Shown here: positions 7,675-15,502 of the stretch, in pieces | Position numbering within the stretch: the first letter of the stretch is position 1 | Layout: each line of letters begins with the position of its first letter | Assembly (NCBI GenBank): GCA_958348565.1 | Contig: CATVZP010000035.1 | Coordinates: 1 to 19,145, forward strand | DNA from: an uncultured Collinsella sp. | GTDB taxonomy: Bacteria; Actinomycetota; Coriobacteriia; Coriobacteriales; Coriobacteriaceae | Direction of reading: 5' to 3' | Length of the DNA stretch: 19,145 nucleotides | The notes under the pieces: model-generated | Told to the model about the DNA's origin: nothing | Seen by the model: the letters and a program-made list of their open reading frames with translations, nothing else | Databases searched by the model: none | Made by a program: the position numbers and the translations under genes

Positions 7675-7691
7675 AAGGTGCCTTTCCAAAG

Positions 7692-7754
7692 TTGCGGTGA
7701 AATAGGGACTGAATACGCCTTCTAGCAGCAAATACAATCCCTATTTCACCGCAA
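7692..7754. repeat. Palindromic repeat, 17-bp perfect stem and 29-nt loop (copy 1)
   Basis: The arms TTGCGGTGAAATAGGGA (7692-7708) and its exact reverse complement (7738-7754) enclose a 29-base loop. A second copy with identical arms and loop length lies at 10080-10142. It ends one base after the stop codon of the serine hydrolase gene, so the stem may protect the 3' end or stop transcription of that gene, although no good T run follows. Confidence 0.8.
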
Positions 7755-7755
7755 G

Positions 7756-8811
7756 TTAGGAGTGGGCGCGGGCGTTGATGGCGAAGGAAATATCGCGCTC
7801 GAGGGCTAGGGCCTGCTCGCGTTCGAGGTCTTGGGTGAGGATTGCCAGCACGTAAGGGCGCTCGGCGTAGACGATTGCGGCATCGTGCTGAGCATTCGCC
7901 AGGCTGCCCGTTTTGTGCGCGACCAAAACGCCGCCGGGAACGCCTTCGACAATACCGCGTGCGTCTTCCTGCGCCAGCAGATATCCGCGCGCTCGCTCGC
8001 ACAGCTCGGGCGTCGCGATTGTCCCCGCCGCCAGCCGTTGCAACACAGCCGCAGCATCACGGGCGCTCGTATAGTTCTCGCGACCTTGTGCCTGGGCCTC
8101 GGTGTCCATCATCAAACGAGCGAGCACGGTCTGGGTCAGTCCCAATGCGGCGCACGTTTCGTTGACCGTATCCATGCCAAGCCTGCCGATAACAAGGTTC
8201 GCTGCCACGTTATCGCTCTGGGCGATCATAGCGTGCAGCAGCTCGTCAATACTGTACGACACACCCGCGCCGCGCGACTGAATGTTGCCGCTGCCACCCA
8301 CGATATCCTGCTGCGTTACCGTTATCTGCTCGTCGAGGGACAGCCCGCCCGCCGTCACGGTCTCGAGCGCACAAGCGAGAATGGGAAGCTTGATGATGCT
8401 TGCCGCCACATGTCGCGCGTCCGGCGCCACAGCGACTTCACCATCGAGCGACGCGAACGTTTGAGGATCAAGCGCCACGGAGTAAACCGAGACGGAGTCG
8501 CCATACGGCTCGACCAGGGCCTCGATATCTTGCTGAATGGCGGCAATCCAAGAAGACTTAGGGGCGGCCGTCGCTTTTGTCGCGGATGACCGCTTTGACG
8601 TTTGTTTGACAGAGACAGCGGAACCCTCAGCCTCGTTGCGGCGCGCGGCACAACCGCCAAGACTCATCACCGAGGCAAGCGCTCCGGTCAACATTCCGGC
8701 ACAAAACACTCGACGCGAGCAATCGCGCACAGCGAGGGGCGCATCCCCCGGCGGGAACCGGAACGCCTCTACGCTGTCGCCGCCACCCCGACCTTGCTCG
8801 CCGCAGTACAC
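7756..8811 (-). CDS. Tat-type lipoprotein with class A beta-lactamase fold (serine hydrolase)
   Basis: A protein of about 351 residues. The N-terminus carries a twin-arginine motif SRRVF (Arg33-Arg34), a hydrophobic stretch and lipobox SLGGC (Cys54), so it is expected to be exported folded by Tat and anchored as a lipoprotein. A Ser/Thr/Lys linker follows. The enzymatic part has S-x-x-K (SIIK, 138-141), SDN (199-201) and KTG (300-302), the three motifs of penicillin-recognising enzymes. The omega-loop glutamate of true class A beta-lactamases is not evident (RLMM where R-x-E is expected), so peptidoglycan hydrolysis or slow penicillin binding is as likely as resistance. The GTG at 8811 is chosen because GGGGAG lies 7 bases upstream. 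The ATG at 8829 lacks a ribosome site and sits beside a TAGAAT box (8833-8838). Confidence 0.85.
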   Translation of the reverse strand: MYCGEQGRGGGDSVEAFRFPPGDAPLAVRDCSRRVFCAGMLTGALASVMSLGGCAARRNEAEGSAVSVKQTSKRSSATKATAAPKSSWIAAIQQDIEALVEPYGDSVSVYSVALDPQTFASLDGEVAVAPDARHVAASIIKLPILACALETVTAGGLSLDEQITVTQQDIVGGSGNIQSRGAGVSYSIDELLHAMIAQSDNVAANLVIGRLGMDTVNETCAALGLTQTVLARLMMDTEAQAQGRENYTSARDAAAVLQRLAAGTIATPELCERARGYLLAQEDARGIVEGVPGGVLVAHKTGSLANAQHDAAIVYAERPYVLAILTQDLEREQALALERDISFAINARAHS

Positions 8812-8832
8812 AGACTCACTCCCCACCATCGC

Positions 8833-8838
8833 ATTCTA
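8833..8838 (-). promoter_or_regulatory. Candidate -10 box of the serine hydrolase gene
   Basis: TAGAAT on the minus strand would start transcription near 8826. This favours the GTG at 8811 as the translation start with a leader of about 15 bases. No good -35 is seen, so this is tentative. Confidence 0.3.
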
Positions 8839-8938
8839 CCGAGCCGTCGATAAACGGCCGCGCCGGACACCCAGCACGCCGCACTCATTGTGACGCATGC
8901 GACAGGGCTTGCGCGACATGATCATCCTCACATAACCA

Positions 8939-8981
8939 GTTGGGTCGGCGCGGCCCAACCGCACCTGAACCACCTTATAAT
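8939..8981 (+). promoter_or_regulatory. Promoter of the zinc-ribbon gene with overlapping palindrome
   Basis: A perfect TATAAT (8976-8981) lies 32 bases before the start codon at 9013. The expected -35 region is not TTGACA-like and is covered by the inverted repeat GTTGGG-N9-CCCAAC (8939-8959), eight of nine positions pairing. This is where an operator would sit; the regulator is unknown. Confidence 0.55.
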
Positions 8982-9012
8982 CTAGCCAACACATCGAATG
9001 GAAGGAACCATC

Positions 9013-10059
9013 ATGCCCCGGTTTTGTACCCATTGCGGCAAGCTTCTGAAAGACGACGAGCGTTTTTGCACCAGCTGCGGAACGCCGGTAACCGATGATG
9101 GCCAGGCCTCTCAGTCGCAAGAGAATGCGCAGGCAGCCGAACATGTCGCCGCGTCCGATGCCGCCTTCGACACCGCCGCGACCACGGTTCAGTCTGCGCA
9201 GCAGCCCGCGGCGACTCAGTCCCAGCAGGCGGACGTGACCGGGCAGTCCGCTCATCAGCCCGCGCCCGCTCCCCAGCCCGAAGTTGGCACGACGCAGCAA
9301 TGGGCGGCGCCAGCCGGCTCCGCGCCGCAGCAGCCCATACCGACCGCCGCTCCGCAGGCCGGCGCCCCCGCTGCTCCCAAAAACAACAACGCCCTGCTCA
9401 TCGGCATCATCGCCGCGCTAATCGTCGTGATTATCGCGCTCGTCGTGTTCTTTATGATCAAGCCTTTCGACAAGGGCGCCGATGATACCAAGGGCACGAC
9501 GATCGAGAAGGTCAAGATCGACCACGATAACGACGATGCGTCCGTCAAGGGCGACCCCAACAAGCTTGACGATGATGATGACGATGACGTCCACGATGCC
9601 GCCACCATCAGCGAGCAAAACGTCTACGACCAGCTGAGCTCCTACTACAGCAGGCTCTCCGATCTTGATCAGCAGGTTCGCGACTGCGCCACCACGTTTA
9701 ACACGTATTACCTTAAGGATGACCGAAGCTCGCGTCAGTCGGCCAGCGATGCCGCCGAGGCGCTCGAGGATCAGATCGACGACCTCAAGGACGAGGTCGA
9801 GGACCTGGACGTTCCCATCGACTCGCAGAACTACAGCTCGTGGAAAGACATCATCGCGCTCTACGACGACCTGGAGAATCGCATTGACGTCATTTGCGAT
9901 GCCTGGGAGATCAGCCTTGAGTACTCCAGCCCCGCCAACCACAAGGACGAGATCGTGGCACCGCTGGCGCGCGACAACGTAGCGGGCACCAACGACAACA
10001 AATACCGTCTGGACTTTGAGGACCGCTACCCCGGCGCTGCACCCGTCGAAGTGAAGTAA
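9013..10059 (+). CDS. Zinc-ribbon membrane protein with extracytoplasmic helical domain
   Basis: A 348-residue protein. The N-terminus is a double-CxxC zinc ribbon (FCTHCGK, FCTSCGT; Cys5, 8, 19, 22), followed by an Ala/Gln/Pro-rich linker to about residue 122, one membrane segment (about 127-149), an acidic run with seven aspartates near 186-192, and a helical C-terminal part (about 200-305). The layout predicts a cytoplasmic zinc ribbon and an external domain, as in many uncharacterised Gram-positive zinc-ribbon proteins. The ATG at 9013 is chosen because AAGGA lies 6 bases upstream. An ATG at 8998 has none. It is monocistronic and divergent from the serine hydrolase gene. The role is unknown; envelope sensing is a guess. 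Confidence 0.8.
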   Translation: MPRFCTHCGKLLKDDERFCTSCGTPVTDDGQASQSQENAQAAEHVAASDAAFDTAATTVQSAQQPAATQSQQADVTGQSAHQPAPAPQPEVGTTQQWAAPAGSAPQQPIPTAAPQAGAPAAPKNNNALLIGIIAALIVVIIALVVFFMIKPFDKGADDTKGTTIEKVKIDHDNDDASVKGDPNKLDDDDDDDVHDAATISEQNVYDQLSSYYSRLSDLDQQVRDCATTFNTYYLKDDRSSRQSASDAAEALEDQIDDLKDEVEDLDVPIDSQNYSSWKDIIALYDDLENRIDVICDAWEISLEYSSPANHKDEIVAPLARDNVAGTNDNKYRLDFEDRYPGAAPVEVK

Positions 10060-10079
10060 TCCCAACAACTGATCATAAC

Positions 10080-10142
10080 TTGCGGTGAAATAGGGATCAA
10101 TTAGGCCTTTTGCCAGCAAAAACAGTCCCTATTTCACCGCAA
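10080..10142. repeat. Palindromic repeat, 17-bp perfect stem and 29-nt loop (copy 2)
   Basis: The arms 10080-10096 and 10126-10142 are identical to those at 7692-7754 and the loop is again 29 bases, sharing a central GCCTT..GCAGCAAA-like core. It lies between two convergent genes, where a bidirectional transcription barrier would be useful. Confidence 0.8.
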
Positions 10143-10151
10143 CTTAGAAGT

Positions 10152-10189
10152 GGGGCCGGGCGCGCATTTGCATTTGCGCGCCCGGCCCC
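10152..10189. terminator. Strong 15-bp GC hairpin after topA
   Basis: GGGGCCGGGCGCGCA (10152-10166) pairs perfectly with 10175-10189 around an 8-base loop. It lies about 35 bases after the topA stop codon and about 90 after the convergent zinc-ribbon gene. There is no T run on either side, so it may act as a U-poor terminator or 3' stabiliser, as is common in high-GC bacteria. Confidence 0.55.
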
Positions 10190-10222
10190 GCCGTGTCTAT
10201 ATGTGCTCGGTTATGTGCTCGG

Positions 10223-12817
10223 TTACTTGTCAGCGGCTGCTTTCTTGGCAGTCGACTTCTTCGCGGTCGACTTCTTGGCGGCAGTGGCTTTCTTAGCCGT
10301 GGCCTTCTTTGCCGTCGAAGTCTTCTTCGTCGTGCTCGCCTTGGTCGTGGTCTTGCGGCCGCGGGCGGGCTTCTTCTCCTTGGTCGGGCAGTCCATGTTG
10401 ACGCAGATACGCCACGGGCCGCGCGCTGTGTTGACCACCACGATGGGAGCGCCGCACTCGGGACAGGTCTCGCCCGTCGCCTCGAGCTTGCCGCGCGCCG
10501 GCAGCGGATAGCTCACGCCGCAATCGTCATAGTTGGTGCAGCGGATAAAGCGCTTGCCGCTCTTCTCGCTCTTGTGCGCGATCAGATCGCCATGGCGTCC
10601 TGCCTCGGCGCACACCTTGCACTCGCCCACCTTAAGGTCGGGCTCGTAGTTGGTGGGGCACGTGGGGTTCACGCAAATCTCGAAGGCCTTCTGGCGGAAC
10701 GGCTGGCATTTAATGCGCGGTGCACCGCACTCGGGGCACACGGCGGCCTCGCCCTCGAGCGGGCTCACCTTGACGCCGCTCGGCACCGGATAGGTCACGT
10801 CGCAGTCGGGCCAGCCCATGCAGCCGATAAAGCTGCCGCGGGTCTTGGCGCTCGTCTTCATAACCAGGTCCTTGCCGCACTTGGGGCAGGCGCCCACGCG
10901 CGCATCGGCCGTGACGGCGTCGCTGATGGCGTCGCCCAGCTCCTGCGTGTGCTTGAGCAGCTCGTCGAGCACGCCGGCCAGCAGCGCGCGCGAGTGCGTC
11001 ACGACATGCTCTTCGGTATCCTCGCCGCGCTCCACACGGGTCATATCGCCATCGAGCTCGCTGGTCATATCGGGGCTCGTGATGCGCGGGGCAAACTGCG
11101 TCAGCGCGTCGATGATGGCGATGCCCAGCTGGCTCGGCTCAACGGGATCATTTTTGAGATAGCGCACGGCATACAGGCGCTCGATGATGCTCGCACGCGT
11201 GGACTTGGTACCCAGGCCGCGCTTCTCCATCTCCTGCACGAGCTTGCCCTGGCTGTAGCGCGCGGGCGGCTCGGTCTGCTTGGCCTCGAGCTTAATGTCG
11301 AACACGTCGACCGTATCGCCCTGCTCCAGCGGCGGCATCTGCTCGTCGCGCTTAAGGCCGTACGGATAGGCCTCGCGGAAGCCAGGGGTCACGAGCACGT
11401 CGCCCGAGGCCACGAACGGCTCGCCGTTGACGTCGAGCTCGAGCTTGGTGTTCTCGATGGTCGCGGGACCCATGAGCGTTGCCAGGAAGCGACGGGCGAT
11501 GAGGTCGTAGAGCTTGCGCTGGCCGCCGTCGAGCGTGGACGGATCGCCCTCGCCCGTGGGATAGATAGGCGGGTGGTCGGTGGTCTCGACCTTGCCGCGC
11601 GTGGGCTTCATGGGACCGGCAAGCACCTTTTTGCACACGGGCGCCAGCGCCGGGTTGATCTTTGCCAGGTCGCTCACCACGGCGCCCAGATCGAGCGTCG
11701 CAGGGTACACGGTATTGTCGACACGCGGGTAGCTGATGAGACCGGCCATGTAGAGGGACTCGGCGATGCGCATGGTGCGCGCAGGCGAAATGCCCTCGGC
11801 CGCGGCGGCAGCCTGCAGCGAGGTGGTCGCAAACGGCGTGGGCGGCTGCTGCTTGCGCGAGCGTTTGGTCACCGCGGCGACGGTTGCCGTCGTAACGCCG
11901 TCAACGTGACCGTACGCCGTCTCGGCAGCATCCTTGTCGGTAAAGCGCGCCGTTTTGTGCGCAATCTTAAAGCGGTCGTCCTCGGCAGCACCCTGTGCGG
12001 CGCCCATGCCGCGGATCTGCCAATAGTCCTCGGGCACAAACGCCATGCGCTCGCGCTCGCGCTCGACCACCAGGGCGAGCGTCGGCGTCTGCACGCGGCC
12101 GGCAGAGCGCACGTTACCAAAGCCGCCAAACTTGGCGAGCGTCAGGTAACGCGTGAGCACCGCGCCCCAAATGAGGTCGATGTGTTGACGGCTCTCGCCG
12201 GCGTCGGCCAGATTCTGGTCGAGCGAGACGAGATTATCGAAGGCCTGCGTGATCTCGGCCTTGGTAAACGAAGAGTACTGGGCGCGGGCAACCGGCAAGT
12301 CCGGCGCAACCTCGCGCACCTTGTTGAGAGCGTCCGAGCCAATCAGCTCGCCCTCGCGGTCGAAGTCCGTGGCGATAATGACGCTGTCGGACTTTTTAGC
12401 GAGGTTCTTGAGCGAACGAATGAGCTCCTTCTCGGCCGGCAGCTTAATGACAGGCGCCCAGGTGAGGTAAGGCAGGCTCTCGAGCTTCCAGCCCTTGATG
12501 GAAATGCCATCGGCAAGGAACGGCTTGCGCTTGGTGTCGTACGGCGGGCGGGCCAGGCCATCGGGTATGTCGGCCGGCAGCATCTCGCCGTCCTCGGTCA
12601 CCGAATACCAACCCAGCTTTTTATCGAACAGCACGCTGTCGCAAAAATCGGGCGCCAGGATGTGACCGGCAAGGCCGATGGTCACACACTCCTCGCCCTT
12701 CCACTCAAAACGGTAGATGGCGGTGTTGTATACCTTGTCCTTTTTGGGTTTACCCGTGGACAGCCGCTCGGCGATCTGACGCGCGGCGTCGTTTTTCTCG
12801 GCGATGATGAGCTTCAA
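10223..12817 (-). CDS. topA: DNA topoisomerase I, archaeal-type IA
   Basis: An 864-residue enzyme that relaxes negative supercoils by breaking one DNA strand. Residues 1-160 form the TOPRIM domain (Glu7 in IIAEK; ATDFDREGELIG with Asp151, Asp153, Glu157). AGESRQHIDLIWGAVLTRYL (206-225) and SAGRVQTPTLALV are very like archaeal TopA. The catalytic tyrosine is Tyr363 in ISYPRVDNTVYP, whereas Escherichia coli has a YTRTDS-type motif. Four zinc modules follow (Cys 644/647/666/672, 694/697/715/720, 733/736/760/766, 785/788/805/810). Residues 815-864 are a Lys/Ala/Thr-rich tail like histone H1. The TTG start has AGGAG 6 bases upstream. It lies 54 bases after hypB. The enzyme call is firm; the archaeal affinity is from motif resemblance. 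Confidence 0.95.
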   Translation of the reverse strand: MKLIIAEKNDAARQIAERLSTGKPKKDKVYNTAIYRFEWKGEECVTIGLAGHILAPDFCDSVLFDKKLGWYSVTEDGEMLPADIPDGLARPPYDTKRKPFLADGISIKGWKLESLPYLTWAPVIKLPAEKELIRSLKNLAKKSDSVIIATDFDREGELIGSDALNKVREVAPDLPVARAQYSSFTKAEITQAFDNLVSLDQNLADAGESRQHIDLIWGAVLTRYLTLAKFGGFGNVRSAGRVQTPTLALVVERERERMAFVPEDYWQIRGMGAAQGAAEDDRFKIAHKTARFTDKDAAETAYGHVDGVTTATVAAVTKRSRKQQPPTPFATTSLQAAAAAEGISPARTMRIAESLYMAGLISYPRVDNTVYPATLDLGAVVSDLAKINPALAPVCKKVLAGPMKPTRGKVETTDHPPIYPTGEGDPSTLDGGQRKLYDLIARRFLATLMGPATIENTKLELDVNGEPFVASGDVLVTPGFREAYPYGLKRDEQMPPLEQGDTVDVFDIKLEAKQTEPPARYSQGKLVQEMEKRGLGTKSTRASIIERLYAVRYLKNDPVEPSQLGIAIIDALTQFAPRITSPDMTSELDGDMTRVERGEDTEEHVVTHSRALLAGVLDELLKHTQELGDAISDAVTADARVGACPKCGKDLVMKTSAKTRGSFIGCMGWPDCDVTYPVPSGVKVSPLEGEAAVCPECGAPRIKCQPFRQKAFEICVNPTCPTNYEPDLKVGECKVCAEAGRHGDLIAHKSEKSGKRFIRCTNYDDCGVSYPLPARGKLEATGETCPECGAPIVVVNTARGPWRICVNMDCPTKEKKPARGRKTTTKASTTKKTSTAKKATAKKATAAKKSTAKKSTAKKAAADK

Positions 12818-12871
12818 AAGAGGCTCCTATCTCGTATCTCTGCGGCTACGCCCGCCCGTATGGCGGCCGAC

Positions 12872-13555
12872 TTACGCCCTTGCTTGCTCAATCTGCCCGA
12901 TGAGCCAATCGCACCAGGCATCCATGCCCTCGCCCTTGCGCGCGCTCACGGCAAACCGCGGCGCCTGCGGATTGAGGTCATCGAGTGTCTTAGTATACCT
13001 ATCCATGTCAAAATCGAAAGCCGGGGCCACATCGACCTTGTTGAGCAGCTGCGCGCCGGCGTGTTGGAAGATGCCCGGGTACTTGATGGGCTTGTCGTCG
13101 CCCTCGGGCACAGAGAGGATCATGATGGACAGGTTCTCACCCAGGTCAAAGTCGACCGGGCAGACCAGGTTGCCCACGTTTTCGATAAAGATGACGTCAA
13201 TGTTTTCCAGACCCACAGCCTGGTCGAACGCGTCGACGGCCTCCATGATCATGTTGCCCTCGAGGTGGCACAGGCCGCCCGTGTTGATCTGGATGGCGGG
13301 CATGCCGGCTTCCTTCATGGTAATGGCGTCGACGTCCGAGGCGATGTCGCCCTCGATGACGGCGCAGCGCAGGCCAGCCTTGTCGCGCAGGCGCTCGTTG
13401 GTGCCCAGGATCGTGGTGGTCTTGCCCGAGCCGGGGCTCGACAGCACGTTAATCACGTAGGTGTTTGTCTCTTTAAATCGCTCACGCAGCTGATCTGCCA
13501 GGCGCTCGTTGCGCGACAGAATCGGCGACGCGATATCAATCGTTTTCTCGGCCAT
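12872..13555 (-). CDS. hypB: Hydrogenase/nickel maturation GTPase HypB
   Basis: A 227-residue SIMIBI-class GTPase that, with HypA, delivers nickel to [NiFe] hydrogenase and sometimes urease. It has P-loop SPGSGKT (40-46), the metal- and switch-region motif GGLCHLEG (93-100, with Cys96 and His97), and FIENVGNLVCPVDFDLGE (123-140). It lacks the N-terminal CxxCGC nickel site and the His-rich stretch of some HypB proteins, so it is the short form. The ATG at 13555 is chosen because AAGGAG lies 8 bases upstream; a GTG at 13564 would abut that site. It follows hypA after 55 bases. No hypCDEF or hydrogenase gene is in the window. Confidence 0.95.
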   Translation of the reverse strand: MAEKTIDIASPILSRNERLADQLRERFKETNTYVINVLSSPGSGKTTTILGTNERLRDKAGLRCAVIEGDIASDVDAITMKEAGMPAIQINTGGLCHLEGNMIMEAVDAFDQAVGLENIDVIFIENVGNLVCPVDFDLGENLSIMILSVPEGDDKPIKYPGIFQHAGAQLLNKVDVAPAFDFDMDRYTKTLDDLNPQAPRFAVSARKGEGMDAWCDWLIGQIEQARA

Positions 13556-13610
13556 ATTCGGCACTCCTTACTTCTGCCCCTTTATACCCCGTCCCCAGAT
13601 GGCTGATGGG

Positions 13611-13967
13611 CTAATCGTCGGGGGTCTCGATTTCGATACTTGCGATGTCGAGCTCGCGGCCGTGCAGTAGGCGCACATTGGCGCCGCCACACTGGGGGCA
13701 GCGACAATGAAAGCGGTCGTGATCGAAGACCTCGCCGCAGTCCAAGCATTCACTTTGCGGATGGACTTCCTCCACGGCAAGCTCGCAGCCGCGCGTGAGC
13801 GGGTCCTCGTCACGAAATGTCTCCCACGCAAAGTCGAGCGCCTCGCGCACGACCTCGGTCATATCCCCGATACGCAGCGTTACCAAAACGGCGCGCGAGG
13901 CCCCCGCCCCACGCGCCGCGCGAATCACTGTATCGAGTATGCCGTTGACAATGCCAACCTCGTGCAT
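13611..13967 (-). CDS. hypA: Hydrogenase maturation nickel metallochaperone HypA
   Basis: A 118-residue protein of standard length. The N-terminal MHE supplies the nickel ligands (amine, His2, Glu3). A zinc site is formed by Cys74/Cys77 and Cys90/Cys93, with an extra Cys88. HypA passes nickel to the hydrogenase large subunit together with HypB, encoded next. It starts 6 bases after the tatC stop, so translation is probably coupled. Confidence 0.95.
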   Translation of the reverse strand: MHEVGIVNGILDTVIRAARGAGASRAVLVTLRIGDMTEVVREALDFAWETFRDEDPLTRGCELAVEEVHPQSECLDCGEVFDHDRFHCRCPQCGGANVRLLHGRELDIASIEIETPDD

Positions 13968-13973
13968 ACCGAT

Positions 13974-14765
13974 TTACTCCTCGTCGTCCTCATCGTCCGA
14001 GAACAGGTCCAGACGACTCACAAACAAGCCCTCCTTGCCCTCGCGCGCGGTAATGACCACACGGGCGATGGCAAGCGAAATCTCGTAGAGCGAGAGCAGG
14101 GCGCCGTACATAAGGCCCAGGGTGACGGGCGAGCCGTCGGGCGTGATCACAGCCGAACCCACGAGCAGGCCAACGTATACGTAACGCCAGGCACTGCGGA
14201 AGGCCGCATAGGACACGATATGGAAGACGGACAGGTAAAAGATGATGAGCGGCAGCTCAAACGCCACACCAAAGCCGATCATAAAGAGCAGCTCCATGTT
14301 GACGTAGTTCTCCAGATCGGGCAGCGCCGTGGCGACGGCCGAAGTCTCGCCGATGAGCCACTCAAAGCCCGCAGGAATGATGATGAAATAGCAGAAAATG
14401 GCGCCCAGGAAGAACAGCACCGTCGAGGCGAGCACCGTGGGCACGACCCACTTGCGCTCATTGGGGCGAAGCGCCGGCAGGAAAAACGCCAGAATCTGCC
14501 AGATAATCATGGGTGTGCACATGACCACGGCCATCTTGATGGCCAGCGAGAAGCGCAGGCCAAATCCGCCGAGCGTGGTGGTGATGTAGAACTTACCGTC
14601 CGGTACAAAGGAGCGGATGGGGTCTTCCAGAATGTCGAGCACCACGGGCGTGGCGAAATACAGCACGATAGCGGCGGCAAACACCGAGACGACCACGATG
14701 GTCAGGCGGCGACGGAGCTCTCCCAGGTGATCGAAGAGCGGCATACGCGCAGGTCCGATAGGCAT
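13974..14765 (-). CDS. tatC: Sec-independent protein translocase TatC
   Basis: A 263-residue inner-membrane protein that recognises twin-arginine signals. It shows the N-terminal FDHLGELRRRL motif, six membrane segments, the periplasmic FLPALRPNERKWV region with the conserved FxxPGL-like loop, and the final AVITPDGSPVTLG segment. The C-terminal tail is acidic (SDDEDDEE). Its ATG shares one base with the tatA stop (TAATG). ATG 14765 is chosen for that coupling; Met8 is a possible alternative. The system here is the minimal TatA-TatC type, with no separate tatB seen. Confidence 0.96.
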   Translation of the reverse strand: MPIGPARMPLFDHLGELRRRLTIVVVSVFAAAIVLYFATPVVLDILEDPIRSFVPDGKFYITTTLGGFGLRFSLAIKMAVVMCTPMIIWQILAFFLPALRPNERKWVVPTVLASTVLFFLGAIFCYFIIIPAGFEWLIGETSAVATALPDLENYVNMELLFMIGFGVAFELPLIIFYLSVFHIVSYAAFRSAWRYVYVGLLVGSAVITPDGSPVTLGLMYGALLSLYEISLAIARVVITAREGKEGLFVSRLDLFSDDEDDEE

Positions 14766-15349
14766 TACTCGTCGCCTCCCTTCGGGGCGTCGGCGGCAGC
14801 GGCGTCGTCCTCGGCCTCGAGCTCGCGAGCGAGCTGGTCGACGACGGCTTTGCGCTTGCGGGGGCGACGGGCATAGAGGTCGGCCGTCGTGGGCTCTGCC
14901 GGCTCGGGCTCGGGCTCCGGCTCTGCAGCAGGTTCGGGCTCGACGGCGGCAGCGGCGGCAGCGACAGACTCGGCGCCCTCGGCCTCATCGGCAGCGCCTT
15001 CGCCCTCAGCAGCACCCTCGCTTGCGGCCTTCTCGGCGGCAAGGCGGGCACGGCGCTCGGCAAAGGTCTCCTTCTTTGCGGGCGCAGCCGTCTCGGCGGC
15101 ATCCTCGTCCGCATCGGAATCGTCGTCGGTCGCAGCAGCCTTCTTGGGCTTGACCGGGGCCGACGCGGCCTCGCTTACCGGATCGATGATCTCGGACTGA
15201 ACAACAGCCGTCATCTTTTCCTGCGTCTCGCGGAACTGACGGATGGCACGGCCGATTGTGCGGCCCATCTGCGGGAGCTTATCCGGGCCAAACAGCAAAA
15301 AGCCGAAGACCACGATGATCGCGAGCTCACCCTCTCCAATACCAAACAC
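14765..15349 (-). CDS. tatA: Twin-arginine translocase subunit TatA/TatB type
   Basis: A 194-residue protein: one N-terminal membrane helix (FGIGEGELAIIVVFGFLLFG), the hinge GPDKLP, an amphipathic helix (MGRTIGRAIRQFRETQEKM), then about 140 residues of low-complexity Ala/Glu/Pro sequence with an EPEPEPEP run. TatA polymers form the pore or membrane thinning for folded proteins. In organisms without TatB one protein may do both jobs, which could be so here. The GTG at 15349 is chosen because GGAGG lies 5 bases upstream and it yields the standard MFGIGEGEL start; the open frame extends further but without support. The tail is much longer than in Escherichia coli TatA. Confidence 0.92.
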   Translation of the reverse strand: MFGIGEGELAIIVVFGFLLFGPDKLPQMGRTIGRAIRQFRETQEKMTAVVQSEIIDPVSEAASAPVKPKKAAATDDDSDADEDAAETAAPAKKETFAERRARLAAEKAASEGAAEGEGAADEAEGAESVAAAAAAVEPEPAAEPEPEPEPAEPTTADLYARRPRKRKAVVDQLARELEAEDDAAAADAPKGGDE

Positions 15350-15424
15350 ACATACCTCCAAGGCTCGATGTGAGTCGAGCCCGCACCGCGCCATTCGGCC
15401 GGAACTCGTCTATTCATTCGGTCA

Positions 15425-15458
15425 AGTATAGCGCCCGGACGCCAAAACGTCCGAGCGC
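15425..15458 (-). promoter_or_regulatory. tatA promoter -10 beside a palindrome, or terminator of the STAS gene
   Basis: On the minus strand TATACT (15425-15430) lies about 75 bases before tatA. The spacer and -35 positions are filled by a hairpin-forming palindrome (15431-15441 with 15448-15458, 10 of 11 pairs, 6-base loop). It could be an operator, or the transcription stop of the STAS gene ending at 15503. There is no T run, so the operator reading is a little better. Confidence 0.4.
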
Positions 15459-15502
15459 ATCACAAACATATGCCAAACGGCACGCCCTTTTGGGGGCAAA
15501 GA

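Noticed and set aside
10193..13606. A very long plus-strand open frame (over 1,100 codons) opposite topA and hypB
   Set aside because: It is antisense to two firmly identified genes and is explained by their GC-rich third codon positions. Its translation is rich in Ala, Gly, Arg, Leu and His, with no domain or ribosome site.
13707..14876. A 389-codon plus-strand open frame opposite hypA and tatC
   Set aside because: The opposite strand encodes clear HypA and TatC; the translation here is a His/Glu/Arg-rich shadow.
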